Source: DASWZN01 sp963841635 (GTDB taxonomy: Bacteria; Acidobacteriota; Terriglobia; Bryobacterales; Bryobacteraceae). Taken from it: a stretch of 64,000 bases of DNA. Shown one piece after another: positions 44,630-53,668 of the stretch. A program made the position numbers and the translations under genes. The notes below the pieces were generated by a model. The model was not told the DNA's origin. It did no database searches and worked only from the letters and a program-made list of their open reading frames with translations. The stretch covers positions 2,170,001 to 2,234,000 of the forward strand of contig CAWJDO010000002.1 in the NCBI GenBank assembly GCA_963841635.1, read 5' to 3'. How positions within the stretch are numbered: position 1 is the stretch's first letter; each line of letters starts with the position of its first letter.

Positions 44630-45703
44630 ATGTGCGAGGAGGAGTCGGCCGCTCCCGTAGAGCGTGCCAGCAACTGGCTGCTTCGGTCGGGCATCCAGGT
44701 GACAGCCCCGCCCGAAGCCGGTGGGGCAGGCGGCTGGATGGAATCCGGCGGCGCTGTGCCGTACTCCTACGGCGAGGCCACCGGCTACCTGCTCACCTGG
44801 CTGCGTTTCCGGCAAGCCGTCTCCGCTCCTGAAGACGGATTGCAGCCTCGCATGCGCTCCGCGTTCGAGTGGTTGTCGCTGCGTTGGGTGGATACGCAGA
44901 TCCCTTTCACACGCTGCTACCGGAATGGGCACCAATTCGAAGACTGGCGCAACCGGTTTCTTTTTTCGTTTGACCTGGCGATGATGCTGCGGGGCGCCTA
45001 CGCCGCCTCTCCGAATGTCGGCACGGCCCTGGCCGGGCCTGTGGTATGCGGTCTGATAGCGCGCCTGAAGAGCTTCGTTGACCGGGACGGGACGCTCGCA
45101 AGCGCCCGCCAGGTGCGCGACGGGCCTCGGCCGGAGCGTTGGTCCGTGAGCCCCGGCCCACACCAAGTCAAGACTGCGGCCGCGATTCTGGAGGTGCCCC
45201 TCGGAGTCTTGCCGGGATGGCTTCAACGCGCCGCCCAAAGGACCTGGGAGCGCTGGTCTTCCTTCGAGCCCACCGCCCGCCTGAGCGAAGACGAGTTGCA
45301 CCCGGCGTTCTACTTTGTCGAGGGACTGCTGATGCGGTTTGGAAGCACCGCGGATCCGAGGTGCTTCGAGCGCGCCGCCGCCGCCTGCGACGTCCTCTGC
45401 TCGTCGTCCGCACTCGCGCATTGCCGCAGGTCCGATTGCATCGCGCAGGCGCTTCGCGCCGGTTGCCTCTTGAGCAGCTACCGGAGCCTGGATAGCGCCA
45501 GCGAGGCCCGGCTCCGGGAATTGGCCGCGCGCCTGGCCACGTTTCAGGGTCCGGAAGGCGCCGTCTACTTCGATCGCTCCATGGACGGACGCCTGCGGCA
45601 TGCCAATGCCTGGTGCTCCATGTTCGCCGCTCAGGCGTGGTGGGCGCTTCGCCATCGACGGGACGCATCGGCTGACGGCGCTCTCCCGCGGTTTCTGGTG
45701 TAG
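44630..45703 (+). CDS. Alpha/alpha-toroid-like protein in glycosyltransferase locus
   Basis: The 357-aa protein has no signal peptide. Repeated helical pairs with aromatic turns (SNWLLRSGIQV; GAVPYSYGEATGYLLTWLRF near 45-60; HANAWCSMFAAQAWWALR near the end) suggest an (alpha/alpha) toroid like terpene cyclases or six-hairpin glycosidases. The YxEATGY motif is like that of proteins common in surface-polysaccharide clusters. No DxDD cyclase motif is evident. It is four bases upstream of the 1102-aa glycosyltransferase fusion, so the two are coupled. It may recognise or modify a glycan. The precise reaction is unknown. Confidence 0.6.
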   Translation: MCEEESAAPVERASNWLLRSGIQVTAPPEAGGAGGWMESGGAVPYSYGEATGYLLTWLRFRQAVSAPEDGLQPRMRSAFEWLSLRWVDTQIPFTRCYRNGHQFEDWRNRFLFSFDLAMMLRGAYAASPNVGTALAGPVVCGLIARLKSFVDRDGTLASARQVRDGPRPERWSVSPGPHQVKTAAAILEVPLGVLPGWLQRAAQRTWERWSSFEPTARLSEDELHPAFYFVEGLLMRFGSTADPRCFERAAAACDVLCSSSALAHCRRSDCIAQALRAGCLLSSYRSLDSASEARLRELAARLATFQGPEGAVYFDRSMDGRLRHANAWCSMFAAQAWWALRHRRDASADGALPRFLV

Positions 45704-45706
45704 GGC

Positions 45707-48700
45707 ATGGCGGAGACCCACTTGGTTGCGCCGGAGCCACGCGGACTGTGGATCGAGTTGTCACAGAACCCCGCGCTCTTCCACAAGATTCTGGAACAAG
45801 TGGAGCGTCCGGAAATCGTCCGTCTGGAGTACGCGGGTGACTCCTCTCAGTACCCGCCTCTCCTCGGTGCCATCGCCCAGGCGCACGCGGCCGGCGCGAT
45901 AACGGAGCTCACGGCCGCCTGGGCTTCGATCGCCGCGGAGAACCTCGAAGCCCTGGTCGACAGCGGCCTTGATCGCCTGACCGTCTCCCTCCCATCCTCG
46001 GATGACGCCGGCGCCGCACTCGCGGAGATGAAGTTGAGGTTGGCCCCGTTCCGCAACCGGGCCGCGCCTCAGCTGGATCTTGGTCCCGGTCCCAGAGGAG
46101 ACCTCGCGGTAGCAATCGCCGAACTGAAGGCCCATTTCCCGGCCTTGCAGGTGAGTCCGTCATCCCTTGCGGAAGAGTTGCCGCCGGGCGCCCGGATCCT
46201 CACCTGCGATCAGAACCCGTGGGAGACCGTGCGTATTCTGGCCAACGCGGACGTCGTCACCTGCGAAGCCCGCCGCAACGCGCCGCTCGGAAACCTCGCC
46301 CGGCAGCCGCTCGCGCAGATTTGGCACGGACGCGCCTATCACGCCTTCCGCCGCCAGTACGCAGCCAGCGAGTGCGCACAGTGCCGGAATTGTCCCTGCA
46401 AGGTTGCTTACCGGCCGGGCCCGCTCCGATCCGTGATTGACTCCGACGGCGACCCTCGGGTTCAGTTGCCCAGCGGCTGGCACTTTTTCGAGGGCGAGAC
46501 CATCTGGAGCCGGCGCCGCAGCCTGGCGATCCTCCCGGCGCAGGGTTCGAAGACGGAGATTCTCCTATGCGGGCTTCTGCCTCCGCCCGACGACGGCCGC
46601 CGGAACGCGCTGACCATTTCAATGCGCGGCAGACCGCTGGCGACCATCGTCCATGACGGTGTTGGAATGCTGAGCTTCGAGCGTACCTTCATCGTGCCGC
46701 GCGGCGGCCCCGTTCTCGCGCTCGAGTTTGAGACCGAGGCCGAGTACCGCCCCGCCAACGGCGATCGCCGTGAGCTTGGATTCGCCCTGCGTTACCTCGA
46801 AGCGCGACCCTGCGGGCACTTGCCCCGACTTCGCTTTCTGCCGCTTTTCGCGGCACTCCATCTGGCGCGCGCGCTCGAAGGACTCGCACGGCGCTTCACT
46901 CGGACCAGGCGCGACATGGGCCCCTGGCAGCCCGGCATCTCCGTCATCATTCCGGAGCGGGCATCGCCCGCGATGCTGCGCGACTGTCTGATCAACGCGT
47001 CGGCCGCAGTGGATCGGCTGGGCGAGCCGGCCGAGATCGTCGTCGTCGTCAACGGCGCTCCCGCGGGCGACTACACGGAATTACGCGCCCGGTTCCCAAG
47101 CGTGGTCTGGGTACACCACGCGGCTCCCCTGGGCTTCGCCGCCGCCGTCTCCCTCGGGTTGAAGCAGGCGCGTTTTGACGGAGTGTACCTGCTGAACAGC
47201 GACATGATGCTCCATCCGGATGCGCTGGCGGAAGTGGCCCAATGGCGGGCGGCTCACGTCTTCGCCATCGCTTCGCAGATCTTCTTCGCCGATCCGAACC
47301 GCCGCCGCGAGGAGACCGGCTGGACCGGCTTCCGCCCTGAGCCGCCGGACGTGCAGATCTTCGACGTGCTGCCGGAGGACGACCAGACCGTTCGAGGCCA
47401 CCTGTATGCGGGCGGGGGAGCGTCGCTGTTCCGGCGGGAACTGCTCGCCCGCCGCCTGGCTTCGGATCCCTACGAACCGTTCTACTGGGAAGACGTCGAG
47501 TGGGGCGTGCGCGCCTGGTGGGAAGGCTTCGAAGTGCTTTTCTGCCCCCGCTCCAAGGCGGTTCACCAGCACCGAGCCACCGTGTCGCGCTTCTACCGGC
47601 CCCGGGAAATCGACCGCATCTTTCGGCGCAATGCAGTGCTGTTCGAGTTGCGGCACGACCTCACCGGAACCTCGCCGTGGATGGCCGTGCGGCGTATCCG
47701 GGAAGGCGGCATGGAAACGCAGCGGGAACTGGCGCAGCCTGGCGTGGGCGCGTCGGTCTTCCTAGCGCTTCTGGCGAAATACACGGCGCCCCACGCCGAT
47801 GTCTCTCTACGCCATTGCGGCCGGAAGTTCTACCTGCGGCCGCCCCAGCCCAGGCAGAGCCTGCCCCGCCTCCTGGTTGTGACCCCGCATCACGCTCTGC
47901 CTCCCCAGCACGGCGGGGCGCGCCGGATCGCGAGCCTGCTGCAACATCTCAGCCTCCATTTTGAGATCCACCTTCTGAGCGACGAGGAAGACCGCTACCA
48001 CGCCTCGACGCTCGCGAGGTTTCAGGACCGCTTGTGCTCCGTTCACCTCGTCGGCGGACGCCCGGACCCGAGCGCCGGGACGGACCGCATCTCGCGCATC
48101 GGTACTCACTCGCACCGCAGCCTCCAGAGCGAGATCGAGCGCCTCATCGACGTGTACCGGCCCGACATCGTTCAAGTCGAGTATGTCGAACTGGCTGCCC
48201 TGGCCGACCGAGCCGCCTCCCGGACGCCGTGGTTCCTCACGCTGCACGATGTTCTGCTCAGCGAACGCGGCGAGTCGAGCGAGGACGCATTCGAACTCGC
48301 CCGGATGGCGCCCTACGCCGGGCTGTTCGTCTGCGGCGCCGAGGACGCCGGCTTGCTGCGCCGCCCGAACGTTCACATCGTGCCGAATGGCGTCGAATGG
48401 AGTGGCCGGTCCTACTCTTCCTCCCGCGGCCGCACTTCGCTGTTGTTCCTGGGACCGTTCCGCTACCCGCCCAACCTGGCCGCAATGCTCGAGTTCACCA
48501 CCGCCGTCTTTCCGGCGCTGCGCGGGATCATCCCCGGACTGCGCCTGGACATTCTAGGTGGTCCCGATGCCGCCGCCCATTTGGAGCGCCACGCCTGTCT
48601 TCGCCAGCCAGGCATCCGCGTCCATGGGCACAGCGACGACGTGTATCCGTGGCTCGAAGGCTGCGCCCTGACCGTGAATCCGATTCGCGGAAACCGCGGG

Positions 48701-49015
48701 TCCGCCATCAAGCTGGCCGAATCGGTCGCGGCGGGGCGAGTCTGCATTTCCACGCGCGAAGGAGCGCGCGGGTTTTTGGACGCCGCGATCCCGGCGCTGG
48801 TCGTCGTGGACGACATCGCGGGATTCGTCGAGACGATCCGCGATCTGCTGCTGGACGAGGACAAACGGCTGAGCTTGGAAGTTCCGCCTGCGGGGCTCCT
48901 GGAAACGCTCAGCTGGAGCCGTTCCGCCGCGCTGCAAGAGGCCGCCTACCGCCAGGCGCTCGCCCGCTCAGGCGCAAACCTCGGCCCGCGCGAGGCCCAC
49001 GCCCAGGTCCCTTGA
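45707..49015 (+). CDS. Fusion protein: cluster-less radical-SAM-like domain, SPASM-like segment, beta domain, GT2 and GT4
   Basis: The 1102-aa protein has at least four parts. Residues 12-160 resemble the radical SAM barrel of the 48968-50407 protein (LWIELSQNPALF aligns with LWIELTSKCPFDC), but the CxxxCxxC loop and about 20 following residues are absent. Residues 163-230 keep SPASM-like cysteines (CDQN; VVTCEA; CAQCRNCPC). A beta-rich domain follows to about 375. A GT2 domain (about 409-690) has ISVIIP and LLNSDMML near 496. A GT4 domain (720-1085) has VTPHHALPPQHGGARR and KLAESVAAGR near 1000. It may build a glycan while a non-catalytic radical-SAM fold binds substrate. It overlaps its paralogue's gene end by 48 bp. 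Confidence 0.75.
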   Translation: MAETHLVAPEPRGLWIELSQNPALFHKILEQVERPEIVRLEYAGDSSQYPPLLGAIAQAHAAGAITELTAAWASIAAENLEALVDSGLDRLTVSLPSSDDAGAALAEMKLRLAPFRNRAAPQLDLGPGPRGDLAVAIAELKAHFPALQVSPSSLAEELPPGARILTCDQNPWETVRILANADVVTCEARRNAPLGNLARQPLAQIWHGRAYHAFRRQYAASECAQCRNCPCKVAYRPGPLRSVIDSDGDPRVQLPSGWHFFEGETIWSRRRSLAILPAQGSKTEILLCGLLPPPDDGRRNALTISMRGRPLATIVHDGVGMLSFERTFIVPRGGPVLALEFETEAEYRPANGDRRELGFALRYLEARPCGHLPRLRFLPLFAALHLARALEGLARRFTRTRRDMGPWQPGISVIIPERASPAMLRDCLINASAAVDRLGEPAEIVVVVNGAPAGDYTELRARFPSVVWVHHAAPLGFAAAVSLGLKQARFDGVYLLNSDMMLHPDALAEVAQWRAAHVFAIASQIFFADPNRRREETGWTGFRPEPPDVQIFDVLPEDDQTVRGHLYAGGGASLFRRELLARRLASDPYEPFYWEDVEWGVRAWWEGFEVLFCPRSKAVHQHRATVSRFYRPREIDRIFRRNAVLFELRHDLTGTSPWMAVRRIREGGMETQRELAQPGVGASVFLALLAKYTAPHADVSLRHCGRKFYLRPPQPRQSLPRLLVVTPHHALPPQHGGARRIASLLQHLSLHFEIHLLSDEEDRYHASTLARFQDRLCSVHLVGGRPDPSAGTDRISRIGTHSHRSLQSEIERLIDVYRPDIVQVEYVELAALADRAASRTPWFLTLHDVLLSERGESSEDAFELARMAPYAGLFVCGAEDAGLLRRPNVHIVPNGVEWSGRSYSSSRGRTSLLFLGPFRYPPNLAAMLEFTTAVFPALRGIIPGLRLDILGGPDAAAHLERHACLRQPGIRVHGHSDDVYPWLEGCALTVNPIRGNRGSAIKLAESVAAGRVCISTREGARGFLDAAIPALVVVDDIAGFVETIRDLLLDEDKRLSLEVPPAGLLETLSWSRSAALQEAAYRQALARSGANLGPREAHAQVP

Positions 49016-50407
49016 GTCGCTGCTCGCGCCGTGCAACGAGGGGCGGTGCGTGTGCGCGACGCCGAGGCTGAGCCAGACGCCGTCTGACGCTGCAGGCAAT
49101 GGCAGAGTGGTGTCGAAACTCGCGAACTCGCGAGTCTCGTTCGTGATCTCGCCGATAAGCGCGCCCTGGCAGGATACCGTGACCGAATTCGCCCCGCCTC
49201 CCGGGCCGTGCGGCAGAACGCCCACAATCCGCACGCTGGTTCCGCCATGTGGATTGCCGAGCGCGAGCAACGCCTGCCTCTTGCTCCAGACGATGCCTTG
49301 CCCTTCGTGCCCATGCCACCCGCGGATAAGCTGCGGGCTCATTCCGTCCGCAACGACAAGGGACGAACGCCACTCCTCCGGCACGTAAGCGAACTTCCAG
49401 ACACACGTCCGGCATCCCTCGACCGTTCCCTCCACGTACCTCCGCCGAAATTCCCGATAGGCGTCGCCATGCCAGATCTCTCGCAGCGACTGCTGGTGCA
49501 GGTTCCCCATCGGAACCTCGTCGTGGACCTCGCACACCGCCACCGTCCCGCTCGCCAGAACGTGGACGCTCTCGAACGGAGACTGATCGCAGGTGTAGAT
49601 CCGGGCGTCCGCCGGCAAGGGCGGGGCGTAGTATGCGGGTGTGTGGCTCACGCACGGAGTCGGGTCGATGTCCGGATTGAGAACGTCCACCGCGACGTTG
49701 GGACACTCCGCCCGGGCCTCTTGGACCGTGGCCCGCAGCGCCTCCCGAAACTCACTGGTGAGCCGGTTCGAAGAGAGCTCCCGCGAAAAATCGTGCGCCA
49801 CCAGGTGCCGGCCGATGACGGGATGCACCGAGACTTCGGCGACGCCCAGCCGCTGCGCATACTCCGCCACTCGGGGAAGCTGGTCCAGATTCTCGCTCAT
49901 CGCGACGAAGCAAAGATCCAGGCGCGGCCTGGTGACGCCCAGCTTCGATCGAAGCTCCAGGAAGTCGTCGATGCGTTGCTTGAGAAGGTCGAGCGAGCCG
50001 AATCGATAGATCCGGTCATACTGCCGCGAGTCCATCGTGTGCAGAGAGACCGCCAGCCGGTCCAGACCGCTTTCTACAATGCGCTCCAGCACCGGCAGGG
50101 AGATGGCCGGGAACGCCGTTACCAGTTCCGTTGCTGCCCCGGTCCCAACCGCCAGGCGGATCGCTTCTTGAAGCTGCGGATAATAAATCGATTCGCCGGA
50201 GTAGTTCAGGCCGATGAAGTCCGGCGACTCCAGCTCTCCAATCAGCCGCTTGTAGAGCTCGAAGTCCAGGTGCATGCCGGCGCCGAAGCGAACCCGGCGC
50301 GTGCAGAAGATGCAGTCGAAGGGACACTTCGAAGTGAGCTCGATCCAGAGCGTCCGGGGAGTGGCGGTCGTGACCTGATCCGGATCGATCGCGAACCTGG
50401 CAGTCAC
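48968..50407 (-). CDS. Radical SAM/SPASM-like protein with C-terminal beta domain
   Basis: I start at GTG 50405-50407, overlapping the aldo/keto reductase stop, for 479 aa. The [4Fe-4S] motif KCPFDCIFC uses Cys28, Cys32 and Cys35. NYSGES and SGLDRLAVSLHTMDS are barrel strands. The auxiliary-cluster region has TCDQSPFESV, TVAVCEVHDE and GCRTCVW. The last 120 residues (from IRGWHGHEGQGIVWSKR) form the same beta domain as in the 45707 fusion. It should form a 5'-deoxyadenosyl radical and act on an unknown peptide or sugar substrate. It is the last gene of a three-gene coupled operon. Confidence 0.85.
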   Translation of the reverse strand: MTARFAIDPDQVTTATPRTLWIELTSKCPFDCIFCTRRVRFGAGMHLDFELYKRLIGELESPDFIGLNYSGESIYYPQLQEAIRLAVGTGAATELVTAFPAISLPVLERIVESGLDRLAVSLHTMDSRQYDRIYRFGSLDLLKQRIDDFLELRSKLGVTRPRLDLCFVAMSENLDQLPRVAEYAQRLGVAEVSVHPVIGRHLVAHDFSRELSSNRLTSEFREALRATVQEARAECPNVAVDVLNPDIDPTPCVSHTPAYYAPPLPADARIYTCDQSPFESVHVLASGTVAVCEVHDEVPMGNLHQQSLREIWHGDAYREFRRRYVEGTVEGCRTCVWKFAYVPEEWRSSLVVADGMSPQLIRGWHGHEGQGIVWSKRQALLALGNPHGGTSVRIVGVLPHGPGGGANSVTVSCQGALIGEITNETREFASFDTTLPLPAASDGVWLSLGVAHTHRPSLHGASSDSRDLGVGLARAEVCA

Positions 50408-51399
50408 CTGCCGCCTTCGTGCCCCAGCACCGGGTGCGGCTGGTAGAGCGCTTCCAGCTGGCGAATCTCTTCCTGGTCCAGCGTGATCTCGAGCGACGCC
50501 ACCGCGTCTTCCACGTGAGCCACGTCGGTGGCGCCGATCACCGGCGCCGTAACACCAGGCCGGCTCGCGAGCCACGCCAGGGCGATCTGCGCCGGCGGCA
50601 CCCCGCGGCCCCGCGCCAGTTCCAGGACGCGGCTTGCAACCTCGAAATCGGTTTGCTGATAGTAGAGCCGCCGGCTGTATTCGTCGGTCTGGGCGCGGAG
50701 CGTTTCCACCCCCTGGGGGCCCTTCCACTTACCCGCCAGCAGGCCGCGCGCCAGCGGGCTCCACGGCAGAACGGCGATGCCCTCGTGGCGGCACAGCGGC
50801 AGCATCTCGCGCTCTTCTTCGCGGTAAATCAGGTTGTAGTGGTTCTGCATCGAGACGAACCGGGCCCATCCCCGCGTCTCGGAAATATGCAGCGCGCGCG
50901 AGAACTCCCAAGCGAACATGCTCGAGGCTCCCACGTACAGCACCTTCCCGGAACGCACCAGATCGTTCAGCGCTTCGAGCGTCTCCCCGATCGGCACCTC
51001 GTAGTCCCACCGGTGGATCTGGTACAGATCGATGTATTCGGTCTTGAGCCGCCGCAGCGACGCATGCGCCGCGTCGAAGATGTGCTTGCGGGACAGTCCA
51101 CGATCGTTGGGGCCGCTGCCCATGGGGCCGTTCACTTTGGTCGCGATGACGATCTGATCGCGCTCCGCGAAGTCCTTCAGCGCACGGCCGAGAATCTCCT
51201 CGCTCATGCCGGCGGAGTAAACGTCGGCCGTGTCGAAGAAATTGATCCCCAGTTCGAGCGCCCTCCGGATGATGGGGAGGCTCTTCTCCTCCGGGAGCGT
51301 CCAGGCCTGCCACTGCTTGCTGCCGAACGACATGGCGCCCAGACAGATGCTCGAAACCTTCAGCCCGCTGCGTCCGAGGTTGACGTACTTCATGCTCAC
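50404..51399 (-). CDS. Aldo/keto reductase
   Basis: The protein has 331 aa from GTG 51399 (which overlaps the propeller stop), or 329 from ATG 51393. MKYVNLGRSGLKVSSICLGAM opens the barrel. FDTADVYSAGMSEEILGRAL carries catalytic Asp and Tyr; VIATKVNG the Lys; IDLYQIHRWD the His region; and APVIGATDVAHVEDAV the NADPH-binding site. The family reduces sugar aldehydes and ketones with NADPH. Its coupling to a radical SAM gene and a beta-propeller gene suggests a role in the same modification path, possibly reduction of a sugar intermediate. Confidence 0.9.
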   Translation of the reverse strand: MSMKYVNLGRSGLKVSSICLGAMSFGSKQWQAWTLPEEKSLPIIRRALELGINFFDTADVYSAGMSEEILGRALKDFAERDQIVIATKVNGPMGSGPNDRGLSRKHIFDAAHASLRRLKTEYIDLYQIHRWDYEVPIGETLEALNDLVRSGKVLYVGASSMFAWEFSRALHISETRGWARFVSMQNHYNLIYREEEREMLPLCRHEGIAVLPWSPLARGLLAGKWKGPQGVETLRAQTDEYSRRLYYQQTDFEVASRVLELARGRGVPPAQIALAWLASRPGVTAPVIGATDVAHVEDAVASLEITLDQEEIRQLEALYQPHPVLGHEGGR

Positions 51400-52583
51400 A
51401 GCGCCGCCACTTGCTCGATCATGCTCCCCACGGCGATGCGTTCCCGCGAGCCGCCATCCGCCGCGATGCGATGGACCGCGCTGCCGTTGCTGTAAATGAC
51501 GGAGCCGTCCGCGGCGAGGTCGAACGAGAGAACGCTCTTGGCCAGCACCTCCGGAGCGCCGCTCCCCGGCCGCCGCACCAGTTGCCAGGACGAAGGCACC
51601 AGCGCCGGCGCTTCGGGATCCCCCAGTCGGTCCTCGCGCGCGGCACGCGCCGCGTCGATCAGGTTGCCCCAGATCATCATCTGCTTGAGATCGGGCTGCC
51701 GCTGCGCTCCGCCCTGCGCCGTGGTCAGCGGCTTGCCCGTGTAGCGCATCGAGAAGAAGTTGAAGTACTGGAAGATTGCCTGCACCAGGCGGAAGGGGAA
51801 CAGCACGGCGTCGAGCAGCGCCCGTCCGGGATTGACCTTTCGCCCTCCCCCGGTGTAAGGCCGCCGGATGTAGTAGAGCGAGCCGCCGCCGTCCTTCTGC
51901 GGCGCCAGCAGATCGTGCTCCGCCTCTTCAGCCAGGCACTCCATCTCGCCCGAGTCGAGGTCGATCTGCTGCACGCTGAACGGCCCCAGGCCCGAGACGC
52001 GCCCACCGCCGTCGCGTCCGACTCCCGCGCTCTGGAACACCAGCTTGCGGCCCGCCCCCGGCACCCAGCGCGGCGCTAGGTCGAGCGAGTCGCCTTCGGA
52101 CGCTTCGAAGAACTCCGGGCCCTCCACCTGCAAGATGGCGATGTTGGCCGTGAAGTCGCCATGCACGATGGAGGCGGCGATGCGGGTCCCGTCCGGATTG
52201 AGCGCCATGTGCCGCACGCGGAAATCGGCGGTGTGAAAGAGGCGCTGTTCCACGCCCGCGGCGTCCACCTCGAAGATGCCGCTGATCGAATCCGTCTCCA
52301 GCGAATAGAGCAACTCGCCCGGGTTGCGCCCGTGCGCCACGCTGGTGATGGCAATCCGAAACTCGCCAGGATCGCCGCCGCCGGGCTGCGCTCCCCACAT
52401 CGCGCCGCTCATGAACCGCGCTCCCCGGCCCCCCGTCTTCCAGGCGTGCCGGTGGTGAATCTCGGTGGCGCGGTCCCGCAACGAGCGGCCGAACTTGCTG
52501 TCCAGCGTGTCGGTGGCGCCGGCGCCGGACAAGTGGACCTTGTTCTGAGACAGGTATGCCAGGCTCGGTTCCGGTACGGCCAT
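51396..52583 (-). CDS. Cytoplasmic beta-propeller-like protein of unknown function
   Basis: The 395-aa protein starts at ATG 52581-52583 with no signal peptide. Repeated strand groups (ITSVAHGRNPGELLYSLETD; HTADFRVRHMALNPDGTRIA; DLAPRWVPGAGRKLVFQSAG) suggest a TolB/WD40-type propeller. A short hydrophobic insert (LLDAVLFPFRLVQAIFQYFN near 275) is unusual. FEV and YYIRRPY strands recur. No active site is visible. It is the first gene of the operon with the reductase and radical SAM genes, each overlapping the next. It might be a scaffold for them. Confidence 0.65.
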   Translation of the reverse strand: MAVPEPSLAYLSQNKVHLSGAGATDTLDSKFGRSLRDRATEIHHRHAWKTGGRGARFMSGAMWGAQPGGGDPGEFRIAITSVAHGRNPGELLYSLETDSISGIFEVDAAGVEQRLFHTADFRVRHMALNPDGTRIAASIVHGDFTANIAILQVEGPEFFEASEGDSLDLAPRWVPGAGRKLVFQSAGVGRDGGGRVSGLGPFSVQQIDLDSGEMECLAEEAEHDLLAPQKDGGGSLYYIRRPYTGGGRKVNPGRALLDAVLFPFRLVQAIFQYFNFFSMRYTGKPLTTAQGGAQRQPDLKQMMIWGNLIDAARAAREDRLGDPEAPALVPSSWQLVRRPGSGAPEVLAKSVLSFDLAADGSVIYSNGSAVHRIAADGGSRERIAVGSMIEQVAAL

Positions 52584-52637
52584 TCCGCACCATTGTACTC
52601 GCCCCGGAGTGTTTCTGCGATACGCTGGGATTGTGGG

Positions 52638-52674
52638 GCAGGACTCCAGTCCTGCAGCGGGTCTCCAGACCCGC
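52638..52674 (+). repeat. Two adjacent perfect hairpins with the same loop
   Basis: GCAGGAC-TCCA-GTCCTGC (52638-52655) and GCGGGTC-TCCA-GACCCGC (52657-52674) stand one base apart. They have different stems but the same TCCA loop, and lie in the divergent gap between the propeller and Sel1 genes. Confidence 0.85.
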
Positions 52675-52762
52675 CTCCGTCCAACTTCCTGAAACGAAGC
52701 CGGACGTGGGCGTCCGGCGCAGATCTGGAGAGCCGCCCTGTCGCGCACCCAATCGAGTGCCT

Positions 52763-53668
52763 ATGCGTCTGATGACCCTGGCCGTCCTGTCGCTCCTCTG
52801 CCTCGCGCCCCTCGAAGGGCAGGCGCCCGCTACGGCGCCCACTCCGGAGCCCCTCCAGGTGCTGCGGGAGCACGCCGCGAAAGGCGACCGGCAGGCCCAG
52901 ACTTCACTGGGCAAAATCTATCGCGACGGCCTGGGCATCCGCCAGGATCTCCCCGAGGCTGTGCGCTGGTTTCGCTTGGCGGCGCCGCAGGGCTACGCGG
53001 AGGCCGAGAACTGCCTCGGCTTTCTCTACGACTATGGCGGCGGAGTCCCCATCGACCACGCCGAGGCGGCCCGCTGGTATCGCAAGGCGGCCGATCAAGG
53101 TTATGCCGAAGCGCAGTTCAACCTCGGTTCGATGTACGACAGCGGTCAGGGCTTTCCGATCGACCACGCAGAGGCCGCGCGCTGGTACCGCAAAGCCGCC
53201 GCGCAGGGCGATGCGGACTCCCAGTTCGATCTTGGCGTGATGTACGAGCAAGGGCAAGGCGTCGCTCAGGACTACACCGAGGCCGCACGCTGGTACCGGG
53301 AGGCCGCCGCGCAAGGCAGCGCCATTGCCGCGCTCAGCCTCGGTGTGATGTCTGCCCAGGGCCGAGGCGTCGCGCGCGATGTGGCCGAGGCTGCCCGCTG
53401 GTACCGCAAGGCCGCGGACAAGGGACTCGCAACCGCCCAATACCAGTTGAGCCTGGCCTATTCCGGCGGACTGGGTGTGCGCGAAGACCGCGTGTCGGCA
53501 TACCAGTGGATGGACCTCGCCGTCTTCCGCGCTCGCGGTCCGGTCCGCAAGAAATATTCCGCGTTGCGCGATGCGCTAGCCGCTGGGATGGCTCCTGGAC
53601 AGGTGGCCGAGGCCCAGCGCCGCGCTGCGGCGTGGAAGTCCAGGTGGCACGCTGAGCCCGTTCACTGA
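52763..53668 (+). CDS. Exported Sel1-repeat protein
   Basis: I start at ATG 52763, giving 301 aa with a signal peptide (LMTLAVLSLLCLAPLEGQA). From residue 35 there are six Sel1 units of 36 residues (for example AEAARWYRKAADQGYAEAQ, FNLGSMYDSGQGFPIDH). The last half-unit is divergent (VSAYQWMDLAVFRARGP). Sel1 arrays form helical solenoids that bind proteins or peptidoglycan-linked partners. No catalytic part is present. The stop overlaps the convergent DUF6152 gene by seven bases. Confidence 0.88.
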   Translation: MRLMTLAVLSLLCLAPLEGQAPATAPTPEPLQVLREHAAKGDRQAQTSLGKIYRDGLGIRQDLPEAVRWFRLAAPQGYAEAENCLGFLYDYGGGVPIDHAEAARWYRKAADQGYAEAQFNLGSMYDSGQGFPIDHAEAARWYRKAAAQGDADSQFDLGVMYEQGQGVAQDYTEAARWYREAAAQGSAIAALSLGVMSAQGRGVARDVAEAARWYRKAADKGLATAQYQLSLAYSGGLGVREDRVSAYQWMDLAVFRARGPVRKKYSALRDALAAGMAPGQVAEAQRRAAAWKSRWHAEPVH

